In this document: positions 38,701 to 48,621 of the stretch, piece by piece | Layout: each line of letters starts with the position of its first letter | Numbering within the stretch: position 1 is the first letter of the stretch | Assembly (NCBI GenBank): GCA_949317995.1 | Contig: OX439043.1 | Location: 7,618,501-7,682,500 of the forward strand | Length of the DNA stretch: 64,000 bases | Direction of reading: 5' to 3' | Source: Acholoe squamosa | Lineage: Eukaryota > Annelida > Polychaeta > Phyllodocida > Polynoidae | Notes under the pieces: generated by a model | Database searches by the model: none | What the model was told of the DNA's origin: nothing | What the model saw: only the letters and a program-made list of their open reading frames with translations | Translations under genes and position numbers: made by a program

Positions 38701-40474
38701 TGGTACTCCAGCAAAGGTGCATGGTGCTCCCGCCAAGGTGCACTGTATTGCAGCCAAGGTGCACTTTGCTCCAGCCAAGGTGCACTGTGATCCAGCCAAG
38801 GTGCAGGGTATCCCAGCCAAGGTGCACTGTACTGCAGCCAAGGTGCACTGTATCGCAGCCAAGGTGCACTGTGCTTCAGCCAAGGTGCAGGGTATCCCAG
38901 CCAAGGTGCACTTTGCTCCAGCCAAGGTGCAGGGTATCCCAGCCAAGGTGCACTGTGCTCCAGCCAAGGTGCACTGTACTGCAGCCAAGGTGCACTGTGA
39001 TCCAGCCAAGGTGCACTGTGATCCAGCCAAGGTGCAGGGTATCCCAGCCAAGGTGCACAGTGCTCCAGCCAAGGTGCACAGTGCTCCAGCCAAGGTGCAC
39101 AGTTCTGCAGCCAAGGTGCATCGTACTCCAGCCAAATTGTACGTTGCTTCAGCCAAGGTGCATGGTACTCTGTTCGAGGTGCAAGGTGCTTCTTCTAATG
39201 TGTATACTACTCTGGCCAAGGTGCAGAGACCTATGAGGTTCTTCCATTGTAAGCACTGTTCCTTCTTGACCACTAAGCCAGCTCTTCTTAAAGACCATGC
39301 ATCAACACATCATTCAATAATGCTCCCACCCAACAACGACATATGGCCAGATGCTCATTATGAGAGAGACTATGGGTGGATCTTGAGCGCACCTTCACAA
39401 AGTTTGGCATCCTGTGACGACTCGCATTCTTATACCACGGCACCATTGGATCCCAGAAGATGCAGTCCTAAAGATAAGACGCACAGCATTCCAGCTGGGG
39501 TGAACAGTGCTTCCTCCAAGGCACACATTGCTCCCTCAAAGAAACAAAGTGCTCCCTCAAAAGTGCAAAGTGCTCCCCATAAAGTGCTTAAAAAGGAGGC
39601 CTCCATGAAAAAAGGCCTTCACATCTGTGCCCAATGCTGTGAAAAGTTTGACACAAAGCAAGCAGCATTTGATCACCTAAAGCTACATAAAAACACACAG
39701 AAGTACCATCAATGTCTTACGTGTAATGAACAGTTCAGCGCCAGAAATGATTTAAACTTGCACCGATTGATATGTAGTATTCGAAATACTACAGATGGTC
39801 CCCTTGTGTTCCCACATGCGACAGCGCATAAAACAAATGAAGCTGCCACTGACCCATCAGGTGGGAATATACAGGTAACAAAACAGGAACATGAAGAGAC
39901 AATCAGCTTTGAACCGCTAATAACTGAAAGTTTGATATGCAAGACATCAGGTGCCGACTCGCATTCTGATACTACTATCCTGGGGGATCTCAGAAGATTG
40001 AACATTAGATGCTGTCCTAAAGATGAGGTGCACGGTGTTCCATGCGAGGTGCATAATATTCCCACTAACATGCACAGTGCCCCATCTGAGATAGAGAGTG
40101 CTCCCCCAGAGGTGACCATTCCTCCCAGAGAGGTGCATGGTGAGGACGCCACAATGGAAGAAGGCCTACACATCTGTGCCCTATGTTGTGAAAAGTTTGA
40201 CACGAGGCAAGCAGTGAATTCTCACCTAAAGCTACATAATACAGAAAAGTACCATCAATGCCATACGTGTAGTGAACGGTTTAGCGCCGGAAATGATTTA
40301 AACTCGCACCGATTGACATGTACTGGTAGTATCCAAAACACTACTGACTGTGAAATGTGTGTGCATGGCTTCTTGCTGCATGAAGATTTAAAGATGCACA
40401 TTGACTCGAATCATGTCTGGGGAATGGATGATGTCATGCATATGAAGGCTCTGCATATACCGTATTCGATGTAA
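35768..40474 (+). CDS. C2H2 zinc-finger protein with long heptapeptide repeat array
   Basis: 1568 residues in one coding exon. The ATG (CTCACCATGA) is preceded by an in-frame stop. About ten C2H2 fingers are scattered: near residues 120 (YSCKECSFCTTKTAVIKNHM), 483, 511, 628, 1158, 1284, 1312, 1464, 1494 and 1528. Residues about 847-1155 are some 44 copies of a seven-residue repeat of the type APAKVHG or APAKVHC. Long acidic, Ser-rich linkers contain an internal duplication (SCIFDMIYPYVISQEELLMD near 320; SCILDMLYPYVINEEELLID near 793). Finger layout suggests DNA binding and nuclear action; target unknown. The finger pair CCEKFDT plus YHQC occurs twice, each behind a decayed heptad stretch. 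It may be a lineage-specific gene. Confidence 0.85.
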   Translation: MTKRNRQSVPWGYDEHPFVAKYGTNPDHNYCKCHVTEHDHAYCKSASHLDSEETAKIFSYKIVGEKGNFGLSQVSERPVLESDEDIEYDSEEDVAFQSDVSNASLQTFSVHRAKEGLGKVYSCKECSFCTTKTAVIKNHMSINHTPSPPHSDLQQDTDTERDDGQNGRNFNVCLPLNEHSTTAHVSYHRVEDKELPQYEETEVSVPEAELDERTRALSEYYAANSKGSGPREEKISVVYLGENKIKVYVQRLRAPSTTHIKNHRQKSVIHGATKELLTLIPAKDNKGTIDECTQEDAEPTQAGIEESMTPSVCKQPADQPLEESCIFDMIYPYVISQEELLMDEPLMETVCIEKEKGIVSLSEPVSSTNQTIQNGGKSKVSMLSEEVYDSAALEGTADFGVSSQPNSSKRQESGVDSSYGHVIVPPGGASTKKQLSAANSPSESSKGLAKLASKTNTMNQAAAKSASGKDVQRVPSHANRQHFTCGICRERCSTMVDRNTHLVGHIGYYLFKCISCAFVSNCLSYFNKHMSTHPGIKVKRYNPDLAFQIHSFSICNAGEGMERIDIYILTSTDGEDCEAVISSYLQHQDGSVDFEPLTTEINSRGSGDKDKIYLRKRSQNCIKIEKYHACSVCGAPFRHEDKLNIHRKEHHKSSVEERNQSEKKEAKATQLDVGETIIPNIHRKNHQKPMFEQKTDVKKQNQRKNEEAEITCTNVGKVMTSTECEALLSNRKKENEKTDYEEQNESKKADAETTRLDIWETKVTNKFTQGEDAEPTQADIEQRMTQTDQLLEESCILDMLYPYVINEEELLIDRSLMETDWLEDFRDENESDIDGSPLNDSSTHDSAPRKVHNAPAKVHCAPAMMHCTPAKVHCTPAKVPGAPAKVHGAPAKVHCAPAKVHGAPAKVHGAPAKVHGAPAKVHGAPAKVHGAPAKVHGAPAKVHGAPAKVPGTPAKVHGAPAKVHGAPAKVHGAPANVPGTPAKVHGAPAKVHCIAAKVHFAPAKVHCDPAKVQGIPAKVHCTAAKVHCIAAKVHCASAKVQGIPAKVHFAPAKVQGIPAKVHCAPAKVHCTAAKVHCDPAKVHCDPAKVQGIPAKVHSAPAKVHSAPAKVHSSAAKVHRTPAKLYVASAKVHGTLFEVQGASSNVYTTLAKVQRPMRFFHCKHCSFLTTKPALLKDHASTHHSIMLPPNNDIWPDAHYERDYGWILSAPSQSLASCDDSHSYTTAPLDPRRCSPKDKTHSIPAGVNSASSKAHIAPSKKQSAPSKVQSAPHKVLKKEASMKKGLHICAQCCEKFDTKQAAFDHLKLHKNTQKYHQCLTCNEQFSARNDLNLHRLICSIRNTTDGPLVFPHATAHKTNEAATDPSGGNIQVTKQEHEETISFEPLITESLICKTSGADSHSDTTILGDLRRLNIRCCPKDEVHGVPCEVHNIPTNMHSAPSEIESAPPEVTIPPREVHGEDATMEEGLHICALCCEKFDTRQAVNSHLKLHNTEKYHQCHTCSERFSAGNDLNSHRLTCTGSIQNTTDCEMCVHGFLLHEDLKMHIDSNHVWGMDDVMHMKALHIPYSM
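38304..39228 (+). repeat. Coding 21-bp minisatellite (heptad repeats)
   Basis: About 44 tandem copies of a 21-bp unit such as GCCAAGGTGCATGGTGCTCC, in frame with the zinc-finger gene. Copies fall into subtypes (GTGCATGGTGCTCC, GTGCACTGTGCTCC, GTGCAGGGTATCCC) arranged in higher-order blocks. Because the unit lacks stops in several frames, long spurious frames cover both strands. Confidence 0.95.
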
Positions 40475-40877
40475 TTAGTGTGCATACCCTGATCAGTGCA
40501 CACACCCCTCTTTGCTCATATTTCAAAAATTGAAATGGCCCAAAATCTTCTAAATTCTAAAAAAAAAAAAAGAATTTTGAATTTTGGAAATTCATCATAG
40601 TTTAAAAGAACAAAGGTAGGATTTGTTTTTTTCCATTTCCAATGGTATAACACAAACTCAGGGTGTGGCTTATATGCAGGGTTTAACATTAATGTATTCT
40701 ATGTAGCACACAATCAGCTTACTGAAATGTAGGTTTAGTACTTAGCTAAGAGTATGATTGGGCTTTAAAAAGTGGAGAACTTTAAAAGTAAGAGTAAAAA
40801 GAGGGTATGTTCTCTTCTTAGCGTATGTGCACTTATTACATTGGTATACTCCTTTCAACCACATACCAAAGTGTACT

Positions 40878-41062
40878 TACCGTAAATTCTCTTGCATAAG
40901 CCGAACCCTCGTATAAGCCACACCTCCCAATTTAAGAGGGGCCTATAAGCCACCTTTGTTGCTTGAAAATTGTAGTTTTAGTACTGTTCTAAAGTGCCAA
41001 ATACCCTCCTATAAGCCACACCCGTTCTTTTGGCTGATTCTACAAGCCTCATTTTGATTTGG
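40878..41062. mobile_element. TACCGTAA-type MITE, right end degraded
   Basis: TACCGTAAATTCTCTTGCAT with ATAAGCCGAACCC, ATAAGCCACACC repeated inside. The right terminal repeat is no longer clear. It lies just after the zinc-finger gene; an AATAAA at about 41196 could serve that gene. Confidence 0.55.
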
Positions 41063-41934
41063 AACTTGCAGGATCTTGGAAATTGCAGGGGCAAAAGTAT
41101 ACTTGTACAGTAGCGCAAGGGAATATACACCATGATTGTATGCATGTGTTGTAATAGTTTTATGCTATAGGTCCTTGAAGCGCATTGAGTCCGAAATAAA
41201 AAATTGAATCGTTTAGATGTATTGACATTTTTTTGGTGAATTTCTGATGAATATAATGGGCAAAGCTAGCACTGCAACATTAAATTTTTTTAGAGGTAAC
41301 AGGGGAATCTTTTTGAGTGCCCTTAGAGAGGGGTCAATACTTTTTGTCTCCTCTTGTCTGGTTGAGGGTTTAAATCCCTACAACCCACCATCCCCTTCTC
41401 ATGTTGTAAAGAATGCCCAAAATCTGGTAGCTAAGTGTGAAAGTTAGTATTTATAAACTTCACACTTCACAGATCAGTAGGGAACAATAGTCATTATCAA
41501 TATTCGTTTTACAACTTTTTCAACAACTCAGATGTCTTTTGTTGTAGTTTCTTTTTCAAAATTGATAGTTATATTCTAAATGAGGAGATTGTTTGGTAAA
41601 TATATATATAAGTGAATTGAAACTGGATCCTCTATGCTCTTTGTTTCCAGCCCCATGTTTTGTGCTTTAGCTTTATTGATTTCACAAAGATTAGAACCCA
41701 CGTAGCATTTTACTTCAAGCCACAGTATTTCCTTTATTTATTTTGTCAGTGCTCTAACCTCCCAGAGTTACCAATGATTGTCTCCTTTTTGTTCACTGTA
41801 GGTTAAAAAGAGGAACATTCAATTCACATTCAGTTGAGCATAGAGCATCCTTGAAATCTGAAGAACCTTGAGTCACACTTCTGGGTGCATTGTGTTTTAC
41901 ATTCAGCTTCCTTGTGAGCAGGAACCTAAGCTTC

Positions 41935-43530
41935 TGTCATTTGCTCTGGGCCCCTCCCTGAGTCTATACCGCCGGGGGGATTCCGTACATCTCCAGGAAA
42001 AAGTCTAGAGGTGGAGGCAAACATCGCCCCCCTTGAGCTTAGGCGAGAAATGCTGTCTATGCAGTATGCAGTTAAAGTAAGAGCAAACAAAAGAAACCCA
42101 ACATATGAGACACTGTTCACCGAAAACAATTCAGTGTACAGGAAAAAAACGAACATGACCCAACCATACTCATACAGAGTGAAAAGACCTATGAAAGCAG
42201 CAAAATTAGATGTGATCAAAACCAGGGAGATAAAACCACCTGATAATCCTCCATGGCTACAAATGAAACCAAAGATCATCTTCACCCTGTGCAAAAACAA
42301 AAAGGCACAAACAGACTCAGTCACCTTTAAAGATCAACTCCATGGGACAGAAAAAGACCATAGTGAACACCTGGCGGTGTACACATATGGTTCTAAGGAG
42401 GGTGACAAAGTAGGCTATGGAGTACACACGCCATATGGCAACCTGAAAAGAGGCCTCCATCCCAAAGCCAGCATTTTCACGGCAGAGGCTAGCGCCTTGC
42501 TACATACTCTAGAATATGCCAGGATATCAACTCACCAGAAATTCATTGCTCTGTCAGACTCCAAGTCATGCCTTCAAGCAATGAACCAATATGGACCAAA
42601 CAATCCTTTGATACAAGACATCAGGGACAAAACCAACAACCTTGAGAAAGCAAAGAAAGATGTGGTTTTCTGCTGGCTGCCGAGCCATGTTGGCATAGAC
42701 GGAAACGAGGCAGCAGATGAAGCGGCAAAGTCAGCACTGAAACTGACACCTCGAGAAGTGCCAATCCCACACACGGACCTGACATCAACCATCAAGAAAT
42801 ATGTGAAACTGAAATGGCAAGCTGACTGGAAGAAGCAGCATGAGAACAAGCTACACTCCATTCAGCCTCAACTGAAAGGAAAGGGTGAAAAAAGAAAACT
42901 ATCCAGATCAGACAAAGTGAAACTAACACGTCTACGAAGGCCACACAAGGCTTACACACGAACACCATCTGAAATGTGAAGCCCAACCAATGTGCCAACA
43001 ATGCAAGACTGAACTCACAGTTAAGCATATCTTGCTCAACTGTCGAAGGACTGCAAGCAACAGAAGAAAATATCTTAAAAATGCAACAACACTGAAAGCT
43101 GTCTTCAACACAATAGAAACAAAAGAACTCCTGAACTTCCTCAAAGAATCAAACTTATATAAGTACATATAGATCATATAAACATATAATTTAAAAAAAA
43201 AAAAAAAAAAATCGAAAAATGGCTGGTCCGTCGGTGTCAGGATAATGTGACCGACCGGGTGATGTGCCTACAGTTTGCGACATGTTACCTGCGTGAGGCA
43301 GCATGATAAAGAGGGGCCTTGAGCCACGAGTGGTATTTCACCGATACGAGCCGTGTCCCACTGCTACAAGCAGACTCATAAATATATGCACGCGCGCACA
43401 CCCACCCACCCACTCATATGCGCAAACCCGAGGTAGGCCCGCAGCCTACCATTACTATTGAATAGTTTAAAATTCTTGAATGTCTGAGTTCCTCAATGGC
43501 CCCCGGACGTAAAACTAAACAAACAAACAA
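41935..43530 (+). mobile_element. LINE 3' fragment with RNase H and 3' tail
   Basis: A 5'-truncated non-LTR retrotransposon. It holds RNase H and the terminal Cys-His motif of ORF2 (described separately), an A-run at about 43193, a GC-richer 3' UTR (TAAAGAGGGGCCTTGAGCCACGAG) and a simple (AAAC)n end near 43520. A second copy of the same 3' UTR lies at 46606-47060. Confidence 0.75.
42011..43172 (+). pseudogene. LINE ORF2 C-terminus: RNase H plus CCHC-type end, frameshifted
   Basis: From about 42360 an RNase H domain is clear: VYTYGSKEGDKVGYGV with the first acid changed (YTYGS where YTDGS is usual), AEASALLHTLEYA, ALSDSKSCLQA and WLPSHVGIDGNEAADEAAK. After about 42940 the frame is lost, and the rest continues in another frame at 42990-43172 with CQQCKTELTVKHILLNCRR, a C-x2-C-x8-H-x4-C motif typical of LINE ends. 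The Asp-to-Tyr change at the first catalytic position and the frameshift mean this copy is dead. Confidence 0.75.
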
Positions 43531-43534
43531 ACAA

Positions 43535-43920
43535 GGCGGTGGCGGGCTAAAAAACTTTTTTTTTCAATAATTCATTAAAAATAGAAATAATCAATCTTTT
43601 TCCATGAAAAAGACACATGTACATCATCAATTTCATAATAAAGATATATTAATAATAAAAATTACCAAAAACACCTGTTTTCCCTTTGGAAATTACCATT
43701 TAAAAAAAGGAAACCCTGGCAAAAAGAGACAACCACCCATTCACTTCCCCATAGGGCCAATTCTCTCCCTGCTGGCAGACCAAAATTTCTCTCTTTGTTC
43801 TTATATGATCCTCCTGGTTCAGTGACAACCGTCTGAAATTAAGACGGTTGTCTGTTACACCTGTAGACTTGACAGTAGACTTGCTCAAGTCCATATGAGC
43901 GGGGAAGGGTCATGGGAAGG
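43535..43920. other. Non-coding sequence between LINE and resumed duplication
   Basis: AT-rich stretch; it includes a short inverted repeat AACCGTCTGAAATTAAGACGGTT near 43827. No gene seen. Confidence 0.4.
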
Positions 43921-44247
43921 GCAGTGATGTTGTTGAAAAATGCTTTTGAATCAATGGAAATTTGCTACATTTTCTTGTCATATATCTGACAAAAAAAAAA
44001 TAGTGGAACTCTTGTTATGACGAGGTTGCTGTGATGCCCGAGTGGATTTGAAGAAATGAAACAATTTCCATTCCTACAACTGCACTCATGTATCACTCTT
44101 AATATAAGAAAACATTTGTACCACTGGATCGCCCACCAAACACAGTGTCTTACAGTTAATGCTGATAGAATTGGTGGACGTCAATGCCAGAGACCGTTCA
44201 ACCTCTCGAAGCTCATGGAAAATGAAAAGTATTCTAACATCATGTCC

Positions 44248-44487
44248 TTGCCTTAGTGCAAGAAGGTTATGATTGCATTTTTCAAGTTTTGCAGGAGAAG
44301 CAAAAGAAGTGTTCCAGTTACTATAGAACAAAGTGAATACAACCATATTGCATTGGGGTCTGTAGGCATGTATATGATAGGCAGAGCTTCAGTATTTTCG
44401 CAGTAGGTAGATAAAGGTCAGTAGATGTTAAAACAGAAGAAAACTCAATTTTGCCAAATGTCAGTTACAACCTTCTTGCACTAAGGA
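44248..44487. mobile_element. MITE with CCTTAGTGCAAGAAGG ends
   Basis: CCTTAGTGCAAGAAGGTTAT at the left and ACAACCTTCTTGCACTAAGG at the right. The matching place in copy B of the duplication (near 59570) lacks it, so it inserted after the duplication. Confidence 0.75.
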
Positions 44488-45404
44488 GTCAATGTTATTT
44501 AGGGCAATGAAACGTGTCAAGTTTAAGAAATCTTATGCCTAGGGGCATCAGGATAGGAAGCAGAGAACATAATAGATTACTCCTAATTCCTCCATTTAAA
44601 CCATGGCGTATACATGAAGCACATACTTATTGAGGCTTATAGTCAGGGTGTGGCTTAGATGCAGGTATTGAACCTTAGAGAACTATACTAAACCTTCATT
44701 TTCCTATTTCTCAAGCCTTAGGTGTGGCTTCTAGCTTATAAAGCAATGCAGTTCATATGCTGGTGCATGTGGGCCTTTGAAGGAACTCACTGTAACATTG
44801 ATGCATTAAACATCAACATCCCATTTCAATAAGAAACACTTCTTCACAATGACATGTGGCTCAATTTTGCCTCCCTCTCAATTTTCTTTGCCCTCCCCAA
44901 GAGCTTAGAAATCTTATACCCTTCCACTGAAACCAAGTAAATATAGTCTCCCCTCTCCTCCAGCAGCCAGGGATTGCATTATCTTACCCTCGCCCCACCT
45001 CAGAAACCACCAAGACCTGAATGAGCACTCCCTGAAGTTAAAATATAGAACAGGTTTAGGGGAGTGCCCATAAAAGGGGGAGGGAGGGTGGAAAAATAAT
45101 TTGTTGAACTTTATATGTGGCTGAGCATGCTATATATACAGTGATGACACCTTTCTTTCTTGTACCCTTGTATCATATTGATGACCAATAGGGGTTCAAG
45201 ACTTCATGTGTAGATCAGTGGATTAGAAATGTTAAAAAACATTCCTTTATTACAAAACAAATAAAGGCAGTTTCTTTTCAAAATTGACTGAATAGAATAA
45301 ATGACTAACCTTGAACTTCTATAATACCAATAAGCTTTATGTACAGGTAGAAGTTATATCAACCTGCATGGCGCTTCAACATATGATGTCCAGTTGTTGT
45401 CAGT

Positions 45405-45875
45405 AGTATATAATGTATCGGAACAGGACTAAAGCTAACTACAGGATATTACTCACCTTAGATGCAGCCAATCAGAGGCCTCCATTTGGTCACGTGACCT
45501 GGACCCCCCATGGTGAGCTCCTTATTTGGAAGAAAGGCCATGCCCCCTTAGCCAATCAGAGGCCTCCATTTGGTCACGTGACCTGGACCCCCCGTGGTGA
45601 GCTCATTATTTGGATAATAGGCCACGCCCCCTTAGCCAATTAGAGCCCTCTATTTGGTCATGTGATCCCTCATTTGCATAATAGACCACATCTTGTATAA
45701 TAGGCCATGCCCCTTTATGTAAATGAGTTTTTTTGGGGTGGGGGGCCCCTTGGGGGTGTTTTTTTTTGTTTTTTTTAAATATTATATTATTTTAATTAGA
45801 GAACCCACCCCTTAAGGTAGGGGCGGGTTCACTGATATTAAAATTTTTTTTTTGAGGTTTTTAATTGTAAATTTT
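45405..45875 (+). repeat. CCAAT/CACGTG repeat element, copy 1
   Basis: About three tandem units of roughly 84 bp, each with AGCCAATCAGAGGCC (CCAAT box) and TTGGTCACGTGACCTGGACC (palindromic CACGTG), then a G/C-run tail (GGGGCCCCTTGGGG) and AT-rich end. An inverted copy lies at 58345-58797. It starts at the right edge of duplication copy A. The frames across it are repeat artefacts. Confidence 0.75.
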
Positions 45876-46358
45876 TCGCGTCATTTTTTACATGAGGAAG
45901 TTGGATATTAAATAGAAATACGATAGAACACACATATGGAGTAGCACACATTTACTTTTATTTGTCATAATTTCATTTAATTTTTTTTCATTTTGAGCAA
46001 TTATATTTACACATCATTAAATGACGTCATTAAATGAAAGTCCACACTTTCTACATAACATAGATGAATATAGGATAGGAATACAATAGAACCCACTTCC
46101 TCACTGTTTTTGGTTGCAGTTTGACTCTAAAGAGATCTGTGGTCAACTCTGTACCCTTTTAAACTGCCACAAATTGGTCATTAATTCGAAGCATTTTACA
46201 GTGGTATGTTTTCTTTGTTGCGAATTATTTTACCATACGCACTGTTTCCCATCAAAATGTAACAGTCTGATAAGTAATCACTGCAATCGTTAGTATCTCC
46301 GTCAGTTGTAGTTGCACCAGCACTTTTTTCTCCGTGAGGGTGATAATGTTCAACATCA

Positions 46359-46572
46359 GCAGCAGTAGTAATAGCTTCATCAGCAGCAGTAGCAGTAGCA
46401 CCTTCATTAGCAGCAGCAGCAGTAGCACCTTCATCATCAGCAGCAGTAGCACCTTCATCATCATCAGCAGCAGCAGCAGTAGCAGCAGCATCTTCATCAG
46501 CAGCAGTAGCACCTTCATCAGCAGCAGCAGCAGCAGTAGCACCTTCAGCAGTAGTAGCAGCAGCAGCAGGGA
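46359..46572. repeat. Trinucleotide (CAG/TCA) repeat tract
   Basis: Imperfect CAGCAGCAGTAGCACCTTCATCAT repeats. Poly-Ser or poly-Leu frames on the two strands are by-products. The LINE 3' fragment follows directly. Confidence 0.9.
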
Positions 46573-46605
46573 CATATTATAACATCAGTAGACAGTAAGG
46601 AGATG

Positions 46606-47060
46606 TATGAGCGATGTCAAGTACCTCTGACAATGGAACACCTGGTGCTCTCATGTCGGGCAACAAAGAGGAGTAGGGGCAAGCACCTTCATGGTTTGTC
46701 CATGAACAGTGTGTTTACCAGCACTGATAAGAAAGAACTTCTGACCTTCCTCAGGGAAGTGAAGATGTTTGAGAAGCTCTGAAGCAGGGGGGAAACACCT
46801 CCCCTCAAGTATCGGTCAGGTGGGCTGGGGGAATGATCCTCCAGCCCGGCTGGAAGAGTAATCTTGCAGCTAGGTTGGAAAGTGGCTCTCAGATGATGTG
46901 TCAACAGTCTGCGGCAAAGCATCTGGGTGAGGCAGCACGATAAAGAGGGGCCTTGAGCCACGAGCAGTGTCTCACTGCTACGAGCCGTGTCCCACGGCTA
47001 CAAGCAGACTCCCAAACACACGCACGCGCACATTCACACACACACACACACGCAAATGAA
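46606..47060 (+). mobile_element. LINE 3' end, second copy
   Basis: 46606-46782 encodes the last ~58 residues of a LINE ORF2 (TMEHLVLSCRATKRSRGKHL, then KKELLTFLREVKMFEKL and a stop), homologous to the end of the copy at 43000-43172. The 3' UTR that follows shares TAAAGAGGGGCCTTGAGCCACGAG-type sequence with it and ends in a CA-rich simple repeat. Strong 5' truncation. Confidence 0.75.
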
Positions 47061-47812
47061 GTTTAAGGAAAGAATGGACTTAATGTCTGGGTGAAACCAT
47101 GGTTCTTTTCGTTTTCCTCAAGAGCTGTAGCTTAGTTGGTTTTCTACTCATGATGAGGGTTAAAGAGAAAGTGTGAGTGAATGAAATTTTCTCCCTCCTT
47201 ATATACTCCTCTAAGATAAGCCCCTTACTGTAGTTTGAATAGATGAAAGGAGGCTTTGACATCTCTTAGAATAGTGGTTTTAATCCCCCTGTAAACCATA
47301 TTAAGATAATTATCACAGTTTCTACTCCCTGTAATTCCACCAAATACAGTTATCACAATACCTGTCCACCTGTTACTGACTTAATAATATATCAAAGGGT
47401 AAATTTTTTTTAAAGATGTATTTGGTGGGATTACTCATTAAAAACTGGACTGACCCCCTGTAGTCCGCTCTGTAGATCTTAAAGAATGCTTTTGATGGTA
47501 TTTAGAAATAAATCCCACTGAAAGATTAAGAGTACTTAGAGAGTAATTAAAAAAAATAAGCTCCTTGTATACTCCAATCGTATAAAGGAGATTAAATACG
47601 TTTTAGTGTACAAATGAAGTCGATAGGGGTCACAGGTAGATAGACAGGTAGGTAGGATCCGTAGAAGCCCCCTATAGAAACTCCCTGAAGTTAAGGGTGT
47701 GCCTTACAGGCAGCGATTACTATAGAACAGTACTAAAACGACCAAAATATAGCTTCAGATACACTTTATAGCATTTCCTCAAGTTGGGGGTGCACCTTAT
47801 ACACGAGGTACT

Positions 47813-47844
47813 ACGGTAGGTAGGTAGGTAGGTAGGTAGGTAGG
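47813..47844. repeat. (GGTA)n microsatellite
   Basis: About eight GGTA units at the end of a degraded MITE (GGTACTACGGTA). Confidence 0.9.
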
Positions 47845-48248
47845 CGGGCACGTGTCCACCATTTTTGGCGCCACGCGCGTTGCTTCTGCGCACCCCACAA
47901 CTTTGGTAGTGAGAAATCCAATCAAACACTTTGACTTCTCTCTTACAAGATTATGTTTCCCCCCTGTTTTTAACCACCCCCTGTAGTTTTTGTATACAGA
48001 CTTTGAACGCCTTAATCTCCTAACAATTCATAATCCTCTTATACATGTAAGACGCATTAAGGTAATTATCACAGTTGTTACACCTGTTATCCCACCTGAT
48101 ACACTTATCCCAAAAAGCATTTTTCCCTTTTTCATGTTGATTGATCCAGGGGTGGAAGGATCCAGGTGAAAACACGATTAGATCATTCTCTCAACTATAT
48201 AAAGAGCCCTGATTTTTCTTGGAAGGGTAAATTGCATCCGCTGTCTCC

Positions 48249-48440
48249 TTTGACAGCATCAGCGGTAGCAGGGGCAGCAGAAGCAGGAGCATGAGCAGCG
48301 GTAGGAGCATGTGCAGCGGTAGGAGCAAGTGCAGCAGCAGCACCAGCAGGAGCATGTGTAGCAGGAGCATGTGCAGCAGCAGGAGCAGCAGCAGTAGCAG
48401 TAGTAGTAGCAGCGATAGCAGCAGTAGCAGCAGAATCAGA
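48249..48440. repeat. Trinucleotide (GCA/GTA) repeat tract with GGAGCATGTGCAGC units
   Basis: Imperfect AGCAGGAGCATGTGCAGC repeats running into AGCAGTAGTAGTAGC. Ser- and Leu-rich frames on the two strands are by-products. Confidence 0.9.
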
Positions 48441-48506
48441 CGCAGTAGATCAGGGCTGGCCAAAATCCGCACCGCTGGAGCAAATTTTTAATGGTCTGGA
48501 GCTAGA

Positions 48507-48621
48507 TACCGTAAAACCCAACTCATAAGACTCGGCTTATATGCCATTTCAAACCCCAGGTGCAGCTTGTATACCATTCTCCCAAAGCTGGACTGAAGCT
48601 TATTTGTGGGGTTTTATGGTA
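48507..48621. mobile_element. TACCGTAA-type MITE, short form
   Basis: TACCGTAAAACCCAACTCAT at the left and GGGGTTTTATGGTA at the right, only about 115 bp long, with GGCTTATATGCC inside. Confidence 0.7.

Larger units (their letters stand above)
41630..45400. repeat. Segmental duplication, copy A (with LINE insertion)
   Basis: Parts of this block (41630-41935 and 43920-45390) align in order and orientation with 58810-61010, for example GCTCTTTGTTTCCA, GATTGTCTCCTTT, AGGATAGGAAGCAGAGA and GTTATATCAACCTGCATGG. Both copies have small indels and many substitutions, so the duplication is old. The middle part of copy A is a LINE and adjoining sequence that copy B lacks. Confidence 0.75.

Noticed and set aside
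38131-39273. Long minus-strand frames (380, 192 and 157 residues) and a second plus-strand frame over the heptad array
   Set aside because: The 21-bp unit has no stop codon in several frames, so all are open by repetition. Only the plus-strand frame continues into zinc fingers on both sides.
45413-45643. Frames with repeated ANQRPPFGHVTWTPHGELL here and at 58509-58796
   Set aside because: Both copies translate the same 84-bp repeat element; no domain and no flanking gene signals.
46252-46582. Poly-Leu and poly-Ser frames at 46.3 kb and 48.2-48.5 kb
   Set aside because: Imperfect CAG-type trinucleotide repeats read on the two strands.
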